From: Rhodococcus ruber NBRC 15591
GTDB taxonomy: Bacteria > Actinomycetota > Actinomycetes > Mycobacteriales > Mycobacteriaceae
Reading direction: 5' to 3'
DNA length: 64,000 nt
NCBI RefSeq assembly: GCF_001894945.1
Contig: NZ_BCXE01000036.1
Span: forward strand, 62,001-126,000
Positions 15,733-23,883 of the stretch are shown here, piece by piece; positions within the stretch are counted from its first letter, which is position 1; each line of letters opens with the position of its first letter. The notes below the pieces were generated by a model. It was not told where the DNA came from and made no database searches. It saw nothing but the letters and a program-made list of their open reading frames with translations. Made by a program: the position numbers and the translations under genes.

Positions 15733-17464
15733 TGGCCAAGCACGCGGAAGTGTCCACTCGACCGGTGACCGCCCCGATCAGCACGGACACATCCTCGGGA
15801 ATGCTGTTTCCGCGCCACGCCACGTGACCGTCCGGCCGCACGAGTACGAGATCGGCCTCGTAGACGGCGCGCACCGTGGCGTCGTCCACGGCGAGAACCT
15901 GAATGGGCATGTTCACCGCGGCTGCAGCATCGACCAGTTCCGTCGCGGCGTCCTCGCCGACGAAGCTGACGATCGTGAACGTGTCGCGGTAGGCGTCGAG
16001 CATGGACCGGCCGTCCGGCAGCCGCACGTGCGGTGCGCGTGCGCCGGGAAGAGTGGTGGGGATGTAGGTCGAACCGTCGTTGTCGGGAACCGCACGGTCG
16101 TCCCGGACGATCACCGGCGAGGCGTAGACATACCCCATTTCCACGCCGAAGCTCTCGTGCTCACCGGTGTGGGAAGCGAAGTACTCCTCCAGGGCGTGCC
16201 GGTGCTCGTCTGCTTCGGTGGTGTCGGCTTCGACGAGTTCTGGGTCGACGAGCTGCTGGGCTTCGACGTGGACGCCGAGATGGCGGAACGACCAGTCCCG
16301 GGCCATGACGGCAACCGGTCGGCGCTCGGTTTCGTAGCTGTCGAGAAGGTCGTTGCCGCCGTATCCCTGGAGGACTGCGGCGAGCTTCCATCCGAGGTTG
16401 ACGGCGTCGGCGATGCCGGTGTTCAGTCCGTATCCGCCGGTGGGGATGACCTCGTGGGCGGCGTCGCCGGCGACGAACAGCCGACCGAGGCGGTACCGGT
16501 CGGCGACGAGTACGTTCGCGTGCCACACACTGCTCTGCAGGACCTCGTCGACGTCGAGGTGCCGGCCGCAGACCGCGTCCAGCAGTTCCTGCTTGTCGAT
16601 GTCTTCGGTCCGCACACCGTCGGTGATGGCGCTGGTCTGCAGCGTCCACGTGTCGCGTTCGTCCTGGGCGATGATCGCGCCGACTCCGCCGCCGACGAAG
16701 AAGGTGTGCCAGAACTGGCCGTGCGCGTGCAGGGTTTCGAGATCCCGGGACTTGAAATGCACCTGGCAGAACGTGATGACGCCGCGCTCGCCCTCCATGG
16801 TCAGCCCCATGGCGCGCCGCACGACCGAGGCGGCGCCGTCACATCCGACGACGTAGTCCGCCGCGAGTGTGTGGACGGTGCCGTTGACCGGGGAGGTGAT
16901 CTCGATCCGGGCACCGCCGTCGTCCTGGGTGACGGCGGTGACGCGCCCGGGCCGGAGCACCTCGATGTTCTCGTCCGCGAGACAGCGGCGCATGAGCAGC
17001 TTCTCGACCTCGATCTGGGTGACCCGCTGCCAGGCGTGCGCCGGTGTGGTGCCGTCGTTCCTGGACGCGATCCACTCGGACATCTCGTCGACGGCGGGGT
17101 ACTTCCAGCGGCCCACCTGCCGGCCTGCCATCGAGGTGCAGAAGACGACATCGTGCGAGTGCTCCGGGGCGACGCCGACCGAACGGATGTCGTCGACGAG
17201 ACCGAGCCGGTCGAGAAGCTCCATGCTGCGCGCATTCGTCAGGTCCATCTTCGGAAAGCGGGTCGTCTGCGGAGCCTGTTCGACCAGGGTGCTGCGGATC
17301 CCGTGCAGGCTGAGTTCGAGCGCGAGAATCATCCCCACCGGGCCCGCGCCGGAAATCACCACCGGTCGCCGCGACGACACATCGATCGCCGCAGCGACGT
17401 CCGTCGACGACGGCCCGGGGCGCACCGAATCCTGTTCCGGCTCGCGACTTGTGGGATGGCTCAT
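15701..17464 (-). CDS. FAD-dependent aromatic monooxygenase (PheA/TfdB/MhpA class)
   Basis: A 587-residue group A flavoprotein hydroxylase. The N-terminal dinucleotide motif is VVISGAGPVGMILALELSLH near residue 38-57; the FAD ribityl motif is GDAAHEVIPTGGYGLNTG near residue 305-322. A C-terminal thioredoxin-like domain (last 170 residues or so) is typical of phenol hydroxylase-like members. The enzyme should use NAD(P)H and O2 to hydroxylate a phenolic or polycyclic ring. The ATG at 17464 follows GAAAGGAA. It is the last gene of the leftward arm of the catabolic island; its 3' end overlaps the SPW gene. A second, more canonical paralogue lies at 23876-25642, so two successive hydroxylations are plausible. 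Confidence 0.85.
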   Translation of the reverse strand: MSHPTSREPEQDSVRPGPSSTDVAAAIDVSSRRPVVISGAGPVGMILALELSLHGIRSTLVEQAPQTTRFPKMDLTNARSMELLDRLGLVDDIRSVGVAPEHSHDVVFCTSMAGRQVGRWKYPAVDEMSEWIASRNDGTTPAHAWQRVTQIEVEKLLMRRCLADENIEVLRPGRVTAVTQDDGGARIEITSPVNGTVHTLAADYVVGCDGAASVVRRAMGLTMEGERGVITFCQVHFKSRDLETLHAHGQFWHTFFVGGGVGAIIAQDERDTWTLQTSAITDGVRTEDIDKQELLDAVCGRHLDVDEVLQSSVWHANVLVADRYRLGRLFVAGDAAHEVIPTGGYGLNTGIADAVNLGWKLAAVLQGYGGNDLLDSYETERRPVAVMARDWSFRHLGVHVEAQQLVDPELVEADTTEADEHRHALEEYFASHTGEHESFGVEMGYVYASPVIVRDDRAVPDNDGSTYIPTTLPGARAPHVRLPDGRSMLDAYRDTFTIVSFVGEDAATELVDAAAAVNMPIQVLAVDDATVRAVYEADLVLVRPDGHVAWRGNSIPEDVSVLIGAVTGRVDTSACLATTSGRGPQFP

Positions 17465-17606
17465 GACGATTCCTTTCGAGGTGTTCCGCCCGTACGCGGC
17501 CGTGGAGTACGACCGGGCGTGTGGGATGCGCAGGGTGGGACGAGGTGGCGTCACCGAGTCGGGTGGCTGCCACCGGTAGGTCCGCGGCGGCAGCCGCCTC
17601 CCGGTG

Positions 17607-17996
17607 TCAGCGCGCGGCGACGACCGGGCTGGGATCCATGAAGATCAGGTACTCGGTCACCTTCCCGTCCTCGATGCGGGTGCGGGTGACCGCAGGAAGG
17701 GTGAACGTGGTGCCGTCGTTCATCGTGTACGTGACGTCCACGCGCAGGGCGGTGACGTTGCCGGCGCACCACTGTTCGAGGATGACGTGCTGCATTCCGG
17801 CGACCGATCCCAGGTAGGACGCCACCCACTGCTGGATCGCCTCGCTTCCTTCGACCGGGTCGTTGTTCCCCATGCGGAAGTGGCAGTCCGTGGAGAAGTA
17901 GCCGAAGAATCGGGCGATGTCGGTGTCGGCAGCATGGAGAAGGCTACGGGTGATCTCGAGGGCGGTGGCATCGGGGGAGGTCGTGTCCGAGGTCAT
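17607..17996 (-). CDS. SnoaL-like / NTF2-fold protein
   Basis: A 129-residue cone-shaped NTF2-fold protein (SnoaL_2 type). It has an N-terminal helix pair, the DTDIARFFGYFSTDCHFRMG segment near residue 23-42 and a C-terminal beta-sheet. Members include polyketide cyclases, dehydratases and isomerases, and many catalyse small rearrangements of hydroxylated rings. It lies between two monooxygenase genes in the leftward operon, which suggests it acts on an oxygenated intermediate. ATG at 17996 (preceded by CGGAAG) is preferred; a GTG at 18005 is an alternative. The specific reaction cannot be assigned. Confidence 0.72.
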   Translation of the reverse strand: MTSDTTSPDATALEITRSLLHAADTDIARFFGYFSTDCHFRMGNNDPVEGSEAIQQWVASYLGSVAGMQHVILEQWCAGNVTALRVDVTYTMNDGTTFTLPAVTRTRIEDGKVTEYLIFMDPSPVVAAR

Positions 17997-18073
17997 GGCG
18001 TTCACTTCCGTTGCGGTGGAGGTGCTCGTACGTCGCGCACCTGGAGGGCATGTCGGAGACCGATCCGGGTGTG

Positions 18074-19237
18074 TCAGAGCAGCGGGTCGGCGACGGGGAG
18101 GTCGAGGGTGAAGCGACCCATCGTTTCCGACGCGGTGTCGATGTCGAGGAAGGCATGCACCGCCAGGACGCTGAGGTCACGATGGAAGCGCTGGATCGGT
18201 GAGGCGGTGCGGAATCCGTCGCCGCCGATGCCGCGCACGATGTCGTTGAGTGCATTGCGGCACAGGTCGGTCATGTACGCCGCCTTCAGTTTCATTTCGG
18301 CCCGATCCTGCGGATCCGACTGCTCGGGACGCTGTGCGGTGAGGCGTTCGAAGAAGGCGCGCAGGAGAGTCTCGGCGGCGTCCGCCGCGGCAAGGGCACG
18401 GCCGAGCCGCATCTGGGCGGCCTGCTTGCCGGCAGCCTTCTCCTGGCTCAATGTTCCCTGCCGCTGACGGGTGCGGTCGATGAAGGCGTTCGTCGCTCCC
18501 CGCATGGCCCCGACGACGACGGGCGTCACCTCCGCCATCGCGAAGGGCAGGAACGGCAGGTGGTACATCGGGTTGTCGTGGAGCAGCATGCCCGGCGCCG
18601 CGCCGGCGAGGGCGAGGTCGAACGGACCGGTCCGGTAGTCGGGGACGAACACGTCCTCGACGGAGACGTCGTTGCTGGCGGTCCCGGCCATGCCGGAGAT
18701 GTACCAGGTGTCGTGGATCTCGACCTCACTGCGAGGAACGAGGAACCACAAGGGCGCCGGCGGGCGACCCTCCTCGAGGGAAACTCCGGCGAAGGTGAAC
18801 CATTCGGCGTGAGCGGAGCCGGAGTTCCAGGCGGTCTGACCGGTGATCCGGTAGCCGCCCTCGACCTTCTGCACTCCGCGCAGTGGAGCGGCAGTGCCGG
18901 CGGTGAGGGTGTAGGGCTTGTCCGCGAACACCTCTCGCTGTGCCTGCTCGGTGAAGATGTTCACCCGCCATGCCGCGCCGATGTAGAAGGACGTGACCCA
19001 CCCCGTCGACGGGCACACGGCGCTGATGGCGCGAACGATGTCCGCTGCGACATCGAGACCGAGCTCGAGCCCGCCGTACGCTTTCGGTGTCAGCGTCGCC
19101 AGGATCCCCGAGTCGATCAGGTCGGTGATCGTCTCGTCGAGCGGCGCCCGGTTCTCCTCGGTTTTCTGGGCGCGTTCGGCCAAGACCGGCACCAGGTCGT
19201 TGACGCGGCTCATCAGTTGATCGGCGGTGATGTCCAT
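18074..19237 (-). CDS. acyl-CoA-dehydrogenase-fold flavin monooxygenase (HsaA-type, class D)
   Basis: A 387-residue protein of the acyl-CoA dehydrogenase fold, but of the branch that includes HsaA and HpaB-like hydroxylases, which take reduced flavin from a separate reductase and hydroxylate phenols. Evidence is the PSTGWVTSFYIGAAWRVNIF region near residue 75-95, the loop WYISGMAGTASNDVSVEDVF and the end GIGGDGFRTASPIQRFHRDL. A flavin reductase is encoded two genes upstream in the same direction, which completes a two-component system. The ATG follows GCGAGGAA. Intergenic gaps of about 120 bases on both sides leave room for internal promoters. Confidence 0.82.
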   Translation of the reverse strand: MDITADQLMSRVNDLVPVLAERAQKTEENRAPLDETITDLIDSGILATLTPKAYGGLELGLDVAADIVRAISAVCPSTGWVTSFYIGAAWRVNIFTEQAQREVFADKPYTLTAGTAAPLRGVQKVEGGYRITGQTAWNSGSAHAEWFTFAGVSLEEGRPPAPLWFLVPRSEVEIHDTWYISGMAGTASNDVSVEDVFVPDYRTGPFDLALAGAAPGMLLHDNPMYHLPFLPFAMAEVTPVVVGAMRGATNAFIDRTRQRQGTLSQEKAAGKQAAQMRLGRALAAADAAETLLRAFFERLTAQRPEQSDPQDRAEMKLKAAYMTDLCRNALNDIVRGIGGDGFRTASPIQRFHRDLSVLAVHAFLDIDTASETMGRFTLDLPVADPLL

Positions 19238-19357
19238 GGTTTCCTCGCTTCGGGATGGGTGGTCGAATTGATCGCAGAGAGCTGACCCACTCCGGCACCG
19301 CACACCTCGGGTGCGCGAAATCGACTGGATCGGAATGGATTCGGACGAAGTCGGTGG

Positions 19358-19999
19358 TCAGTGTGAGCGTTCGTGATACTCGTCGGGTGCTACGAGGGTG
19401 AGGCCGTAGCTGTCGGCCAGTGCTTCGGCGTCGTGGGGACCTGCGGTGTTCACCGGGTCGCCGATGCCGTCGAGTTCGGCGAAGACCGCACCGGAGTATT
19501 CCGGCCGTGCCAGATCGGTCAGCGCAAGCGCGCAGGCGGCGACCGTCCGTCGCTCGCACAGGACACGCGGATCCACCCGGACGGGGACGAGATGCCCGGG
19601 CCTGCTGAGGTCGTCGACGCTCGAGCGCGGATCCGCGAGCACCCGGGCGGTGCGAGCCCGATCTGCCCCGGAGATGCCGGTGGTGACTCCGGCCGAAGCG
19701 TCGACGGCAACACATTGGCCGTATGCGCATGCCGACGGCGCGCGCGAACTCGGAGTGGCTTCGGGCAGACCGAGCCGGTCGCAGTCCCGCTCGTGGAGGG
19801 CCACTTGGACGAATCCCGTGCTGTGTCGAATGACGAAGGCCATCTGCTCGGTGGTCACGGTGCCTGCACACCCGACGAGCACGAGACGAGCACCGTGCCG
19901 CAGGATGATCAGTTCGCCTCGTGCCAGGGCGCGCATGCCCTCGGCTGCAGTCGACCACAGGGTCCGCGGGTCAGCGGCGTATGCAACGGAGGCGGTCAT
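19358..19999 (-). CDS. RibB-like (DHBP synthase fold) protein lacking metal-site residues
   Basis: A 213-residue protein that aligns over its length with 3,4-dihydroxy-2-butanone-4-phosphate synthase: EQMAFVIRHSTGFVQVAL, CDRLGL, AGVTTGISGADRARTARVLADP near residues 103-124, LSRPGHLVPVR near 131-141 and a C-terminal end close to TYGLTL-type ends of RibB. The acidic substrate/Mg loop (RENEGD in typical enzymes) is replaced by RHGARLVLVGCAG at 34-46, with no acidic residue. The HTEA motif that supplies the metal histidine is RTVA at 151-154. Glu175 is kept. It is therefore probably not a working DHBP synthase. It lies between a flavin reductase and a flavin-dependent monooxygenase, so a flavin-related binding or altered catalytic role is likely. 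ATG follows AGGAGAGG. Confidence 0.7.
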   Translation of the reverse strand: MTASVAYAADPRTLWSTAAEGMRALARGELIILRHGARLVLVGCAGTVTTEQMAFVIRHSTGFVQVALHERDCDRLGLPEATPSSRAPSACAYGQCVAVDASAGVTTGISGADRARTARVLADPRSSVDDLSRPGHLVPVRVDPRVLCERRTVAACALALTDLARPEYSGAVFAELDGIGDPVNTAGPHDAEALADSYGLTLVAPDEYHERSH

Positions 20000-20078
20000 G
20001 ACTTTCCTCTCCTCGAGGGTGTTCGGCGCTGGGGAACAGGGGCAGAAGCGATAGACGCTGCCGACCGGAACTGTCCGG

Positions 20079-20564
20079 TTACACCATTTCCAGCGCGCAG
20101 TGGGTGCCGAAGGTGCGGCGGTGATAGGTGAGGGGGTCGCTGTCGTGCTGCTCGGCGGCGACGACATTGCCCAGCACGATCATGTGGTCGCCGCCTTCGA
20201 GGATCCGTTCGACGGTGCAAGCTACCCATCCGGCCGCACCGGTGATCCGGGGCAGGTCGTGGTCGATGTCCCAGCGAACCCCGTGGAACTTGCCGAGGCC
20301 GTTCTTGGTGGCGAATTTCAGGGCGGCGCTGTGTTGGTCACTGGACAGGATGTTCAGGCCGAACCTGCGCGACTCGGTGACGAGTTCGAGGGTTTCGGAC
20401 CCCCGGTCGAGGGAGACGAGGACCATCGGAGGGTTCATCGACAGCGAGAGGAAGGCGCTGACGGTGGTGCCGACGGGCAGCCCGCCGTTCATGGAGGTTG
20501 CGACGGCGACGGGGGTGGCTACGTGCGCCATCACGTTCTTGAAAGTTTCCTGGAGCGAAGTCAA
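20079..20564 (-). CDS. flavin reductase (HsaB-type)
   Basis: A 161-residue flavin reductase-like domain protein that should reduce FMN or FAD with NAD(P)H and pass it to the HsaA-type monooxygenase. The family signature is visible: HVATPVAVATSMNGGLPVGTTVSAFLSLSMNPPMVLVSL near the N-terminus (split here by memory of the two strands VAVATS and GTTVSAFLSLSM), GLNILSSDQH near residue 73-82 and GGDHMIVLGNV near 128-138. TTG at 20564 is taken as start because AAGGA lies 8 bases upstream and the first helix (LQETFKNVM) is normal for the family. It is the first gene of the leftward operon and is preceded by several inverted repeats. Confidence 0.82.
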   Translation of the reverse strand: MTSLQETFKNVMAHVATPVAVATSMNGGLPVGTTVSAFLSLSMNPPMVLVSLDRGSETLELVTESRRFGLNILSSDQHSAALKFATKNGLGKFHGVRWDIDHDLPRITGAAGWVACTVERILEGGDHMIVLGNVVAAEQHDSDPLTYHRRTFGTHCALEMV

Positions 20565-20703
20565 CGGACGTGTCCTTCGATCGACCGCGGGACATGCCGC
20601 GGGCCTGGAGGATGGGGCGCCGGGACCCGCTTCGACTGCTCTCACCACGGTGGCCGGCTGTGTTCTAGGACACAAGTAGACCGCACGGGTTGCGCCTTGC
20701 GCA

Positions 20704-20736
20704 TTGGTGCGCAGCCTAAGGTTGCGCACCAACCTT
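20704..20736. promoter_or_regulatory. overlapping inverted repeats upstream of the flavin reductase
   Basis: TTGGTGCGCA (20704-20713) and TGCGCACCAA (20723-20732) form a perfect 10-base inverted repeat with a 9-base spacer. Overlapping it, AAGGTTG (20718-20724) and CAACCTT (20730-20736) form a 7-base repeat with a 5-base spacer. The two structures exclude each other as hairpins, but as DNA they give two dyads for regulators in front of the leftward catabolic operon. Confidence 0.6.
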
Positions 20737-20750
20737 GGTTTCCAGACCAA
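20735..20750. promoter_or_regulatory. candidate PucR-type operator, site 1
   Basis: TTGGTTTCCAGACCAA is an imperfect dyad (TTGGT / ACCAA with six bases between). It nearly repeats the site TTGGGCTCCAGACCAA at 22107-22122 on the other side of the PucR gene. The shared element TTGG-N2-TCCAGACCAA at both catabolic promoters suggests one regulator for both arms. Confidence 0.6.
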
Positions 20751-20783
20751 ACTGCAGACGCAGGATGCCGGTACTGCCGAGCG

Positions 20784-22058
20784 CTACTCTCGGGCGAGCG
20801 GATCTCCGCGAAGCCACTCGTGAATGCGGAGCGCCGCACGCAGGTCGGTGGTCGTCTCCCCCGAATGACCACACAGATTCAACGCCTTGTGCACGCGATA
20901 GGTCACCGTGTTCTTCGAGATATGCTCTGCCGCAGCCACCTTGGACAGACTGTGATCCATGTCGAGATAGCGGCGCAGCGTCGACCGAAGCTCCGCCATG
21001 CGAGGTTCGCGCTGCGCGAGCGGGCCCAGCAGCCGCGACGCGAACTGGTCTGCCGCGTCCGGATCCGACAGGAGCAACACCTCGAGTGCGACGTGTTCGT
21101 GGGCCACGGTGCAGGGACCCCGGCCCGGGTGAAGGCGGATCAGTCGTTCGACCGCCTTGGCTTCGGCATGGCTTCGACGGAAGCCCTCCACCCCGACCCC
21201 CGTCTCCCCTACCGTGACGAACACGTCGTCGAACGTGGGGAGGGCACCCCGGTGCGGCGAACTCCCGGGGCGCACGGTTCCCCACGCCCATACCGTCTGG
21301 AGCCCGACCGGTAGTACCAACGAGGCCGACGCGGTGCCTCGCTCCCGCAGGACGGTGTCGACGACGGTGCGCAGATCCTGGGTGGAGTGCGGTCCGCCCC
21401 ACGCGACGAGCGCAATGTGGGGGCCGGCGAGCGGATAGCCGAGAACCTTCTCGGCGTGGACCCGATCGACATCCTCGGCTCCCAGGATCTGGTTCACCAG
21501 ATCGAATCGGGCCGCAGACACCCCCGCGGCCCAGACGCTTTGCTCTGCGATGAAAGCGGAGGCCGCCCCGGCCGTGAAGTCGTCGTGCACCTCGAAGAGC
21601 AACACCGAGATCCGCCGGAGTTCGGCACTGCTCTCCGTGGGCGGAAGCAAGAGAGTCGCCGCGTCGAGAAAGGCCGCGGCCAGGACGGCGTACCCCACGC
21701 GAATGGTACGCAGCAGGTCGTCGAGCTCCATACCTCGTCGGGCGAAGTCCCGGGCGATCTCGTCGACCTCGGCACTCGCCAGCGTCGTGTCGGACTCGCC
21801 GAGACCGGCCACCATCATCAGTGCGCGCAGTGCGGTGGAGGTGGTGGCTCGACGGATGGCCACCATGACAGCCGCCTCGTCCGCCAGGGCCGGAATCTTC
21901 CGGGCAATCCTGGCGGCGATGTCCTGACCGACCTCGACCGCCCAGGTCACCGCCCCGTCCCCGAGAGCCTCCCTGACGCGCTCGGCATCCGGGCTCAGCC
22001 ACTCGCCCTCGGGCTGGGGTGCACGTGCTCCCGAGAGCTCATATGTCCAATGCGGCAC
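20784..22058 (-). CDS. PucR family transcriptional regulator
   Basis: A 424-residue regulator. An N-terminal sensory region of about 150 residues is followed by a CdaR-type GGDEF-like domain and a C-terminal PucR helix-turn-helix (SLSKVAAAEHISKNTVTYRV near residue 370-390). Family members activate purine, amino-acid or aromatic catabolic genes in response to the substrate. GTG at 22058 is chosen because GGAAGGA lies 7 bases upstream; the frame is open to 22097. It sits between the two arms of the catabolic island, transcribed leftward and divergent from the dioxygenase operon; similar TTGG-N2-TCCAG motifs occur on both sides of it. It is the likely pathway regulator. Confidence 0.82.
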   Translation of the reverse strand: MPHWTYELSGARAPQPEGEWLSPDAERVREALGDGAVTWAVEVGQDIAARIARKIPALADEAAVMVAIRRATTSTALRALMMVAGLGESDTTLASAEVDEIARDFARRGMELDDLLRTIRVGYAVLAAAFLDAATLLLPPTESSAELRRISVLLFEVHDDFTAGAASAFIAEQSVWAAGVSAARFDLVNQILGAEDVDRVHAEKVLGYPLAGPHIALVAWGGPHSTQDLRTVVDTVLRERGTASASLVLPVGLQTVWAWGTVRPGSSPHRGALPTFDDVFVTVGETGVGVEGFRRSHAEAKAVERLIRLHPGRGPCTVAHEHVALEVLLLSDPDAADQFASRLLGPLAQREPRMAELRSTLRRYLDMDHSLSKVAAAEHISKNTVTYRVHKALNLCGHSGETTTDLRAALRIHEWLRGDPLARE

Positions 22059-22106
22059 TTCGGCATCCTTCCGATCCGGGCCGAGCACGGTGAGCACACG
22101 ACTCTA

Positions 22107-22153
22107 TTGGGCTCCAGACCAACTCTGTCCGGATTTCTTGGCTTCCAGCCCGT
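22107..22153. promoter_or_regulatory. candidate PucR-type operators, sites 2 and 3, in a 306-base gap
   Basis: The gap 22059-22364 between the PucR gene and the dioxygenase holds TTGGGCTCCAGACCAA at 22107-22122 and a diverged copy TTGGCTTCCAGCCC starting at 22138, 31 bases later and so on nearly the same helix face. No gene is seen in the gap. The sites match 20735-20750 before the leftward operon. Confidence 0.6.
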
Positions 22154-22364
22154 AGCCGCACAAGGCGACATCGGATGGAATTGTGCAACAGATCACATGA
22201 CAGAGACCACACCACGAACCCGTCCCGGCAGCGCCGTCGCTTCCCCAGACGGCAGCGTTCCCGTCCTGAGCACGCTGTTGCCCGGAGCGGCCCCCGTGGC
22301 GGTCCGCCCGGATTCGCCCGAGGTCTCGCACCGACGACCACGTTCAGCTCCGAAGGAGACACCG

Positions 22365-22937
22365 ATGACCTCCACACCGAAGTTCGCTCACGTTGTGCTG
22401 CAGACCAGTCGTTTCGACGAGATGCGGGACTGGTACTGCGCCGTCCTCGACGCTCACGTGGTCTACGAGGGCCACGGCCTGTGCTTCATCACCTTCGACG
22501 AGGAGCATCACCGCGTTGCTCTGCTCGGCGCCCCCGTCGAACTGGCGCCGCGCAACCCCGGAGCCGCCGGCATGCACCACACCGCCTACACCTTCGACAC
22601 CCTGCAGGATCTGCTCGACCGCTACGACAGGCTCAAGGCCGAGGGGATCGAACCGAAGGTGCCGATCCAGCACGGGGTGACCACGTCGCTGTACTACCAG
22701 GACCCGGACGGAAATTTCGTCGAACTGCAGATCGACAACTTCGCCACCCCGGAGGAGGCGACCGAGTACATGCACGGGCCGGAATACGGCAACAACCCCG
22801 TCGGTGTGTCGTTCGTCCCCGAGTTGATGCGTGAGGCGCTCGCGATGGGCACCCCGGTCTCGGAGATCACCACCCATGCCTGGGCTCTCGAGACCAGCCC
22901 CCATCTGCCCGATCCGATGGTCGCGCTCACCAGCTGA
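22365..22937 (+). CDS. one-domain type I extradiol dioxygenase (VOC fold)
   Basis: A 190-residue vicinal-oxygen-chelate protein. A 2-His-1-Glu iron site is predicted from His9 (FAHVVLQT), His72 (GMHHTAYTF) and Glu120 (DPDGNFVELQID). The length fits the one-domain extradiol dioxygenases known from Rhodococcus, which cleave catechols next to the hydroxyls; glyoxalase-like isomerases are the alternative. The ATG follows GAAGGAG by 7 bases. It leads the rightward catabolic operon together with an FAH-family hydrolase and a TfdB-type hydroxylase, which supports ring cleavage of the dihydroxylated intermediate. Confidence 0.78.
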   Translation: MTSTPKFAHVVLQTSRFDEMRDWYCAVLDAHVVYEGHGLCFITFDEEHHRVALLGAPVELAPRNPGAAGMHHTAYTFDTLQDLLDRYDRLKAEGIEPKVPIQHGVTTSLYYQDPDGNFVELQIDNFATPEEATEYMHGPEYGNNPVGVSFVPELMREALAMGTPVSEITTHAWALETSPHLPDPMVALTS

Positions 22938-22992
22938 CCCGACGGTCTCTACCGATACCGACACTCGATCGTCTCTCGAAGGACTCGTTCTC

Positions 22993-23883
22993 ATGCGTGT
23001 GGCAAATCAATCCGGCCGGCTCACCCTCGTCGCGGACGGACGCGGCGTCGACGTCGAAACCGCCAGCGCCGGGCGCTTCTCCGCAGATCCCCAGCAGATC
23101 TTCGAGCGCTGGGACGAGTTCGTCTCGTGGGCCCGGACAGTGGACTTCTCCGATGCTGCTTCGGTGATCGAATCGGAGCTGCACGCTCCGGTTCCCCGGC
23201 CGGGCCAGATCTTCGCCGTCGGCGTGAACTACGCCGATCACGTCGAGGAATCCGGTCTCGAATTGCCCGATGCGCCCTTCGTGTTCACGAAGTTCCCCGC
23301 CGCGATCACCGGGCCGTACGACACCATCGAACACCCCGGCGGCTCGGTGGACTTCGAGGTCGAACTCGTCGCGGTCATCGGTAAGGAAGCCCGCCACGTT
23401 CCCGTCTCGCAGGGCTGGGACCACGTCGCCGGCCTCACCCTCGGTCAGGACCTCTCCGAACGCGAGCTGCAGTTGTCCGGACCGCCGCCGCAGCAGTTCG
23501 CCCTCGGCAAGTCCTTCACCGGCTTCGCGCCGATCGGCCCCGTGCTGGTCACCCCCGACGAGTTCGCCGATCGTGACGACCTCGAGGTGAGCACCGTGCT
23601 CTCGGGTGAACTCATGCAGAAGTCCCGCACCCGGCATCTGATCTTCCCGATCCCGGTCCTGGTGTCCTACCTGTCGTCGATCGTGCCGCTGCGTCCCGGC
23701 GATCTGATCTTCACCGGCACCCCCGCGGGCATCGGCTTCACCCGCGAGCCCAAACGGCTCATCGGCACCGACGACGAACTCGTCAGCCGCGCCGAGGGTA
23801 TCGGCGAGATGCGCCACCGCTTCGTCGCCACCGGCCGCCCCCACCCTCTCACCACAGTTTCCAGGAGCACGCACCATGTCTGA
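22993..23883 (+). CDS. fumarylacetoacetate hydrolase (FAH) family protein
   Basis: A 296-residue protein with the FAH fold in its C-terminal two thirds. Signs are IFAVGVNYADHVEESG near residue 72-87, the metal region VDFEVELVAVIGK near 118-130, LGQDLSERELQ near 149-159, GKSFTGFAPIGP and IFTGTPAGIG. The family hydrolyses or isomerises C-C bonds in dicarbonyl ring-cleavage products: fumarylacetoacetase, fumarylpyruvate hydrolase, hydroxyheptadienedioate isomerase. Placed right after the dioxygenase, it should process the ring-cleavage product. The stop overlaps the next start by 8 bases. An acetoacetate-CoA ligase downstream makes release of acetoacetate attractive. Confidence 0.85.
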   Translation: MRVANQSGRLTLVADGRGVDVETASAGRFSADPQQIFERWDEFVSWARTVDFSDAASVIESELHAPVPRPGQIFAVGVNYADHVEESGLELPDAPFVFTKFPAAITGPYDTIEHPGGSVDFEVELVAVIGKEARHVPVSQGWDHVAGLTLGQDLSERELQLSGPPPQQFALGKSFTGFAPIGPVLVTPDEFADRDDLEVSTVLSGELMQKSRTRHLIFPIPVLVSYLSSIVPLRPGDLIFTGTPAGIGFTREPKRLIGTDDELVSRAEGIGEMRHRFVATGRPHPLTTVSRSTHHV

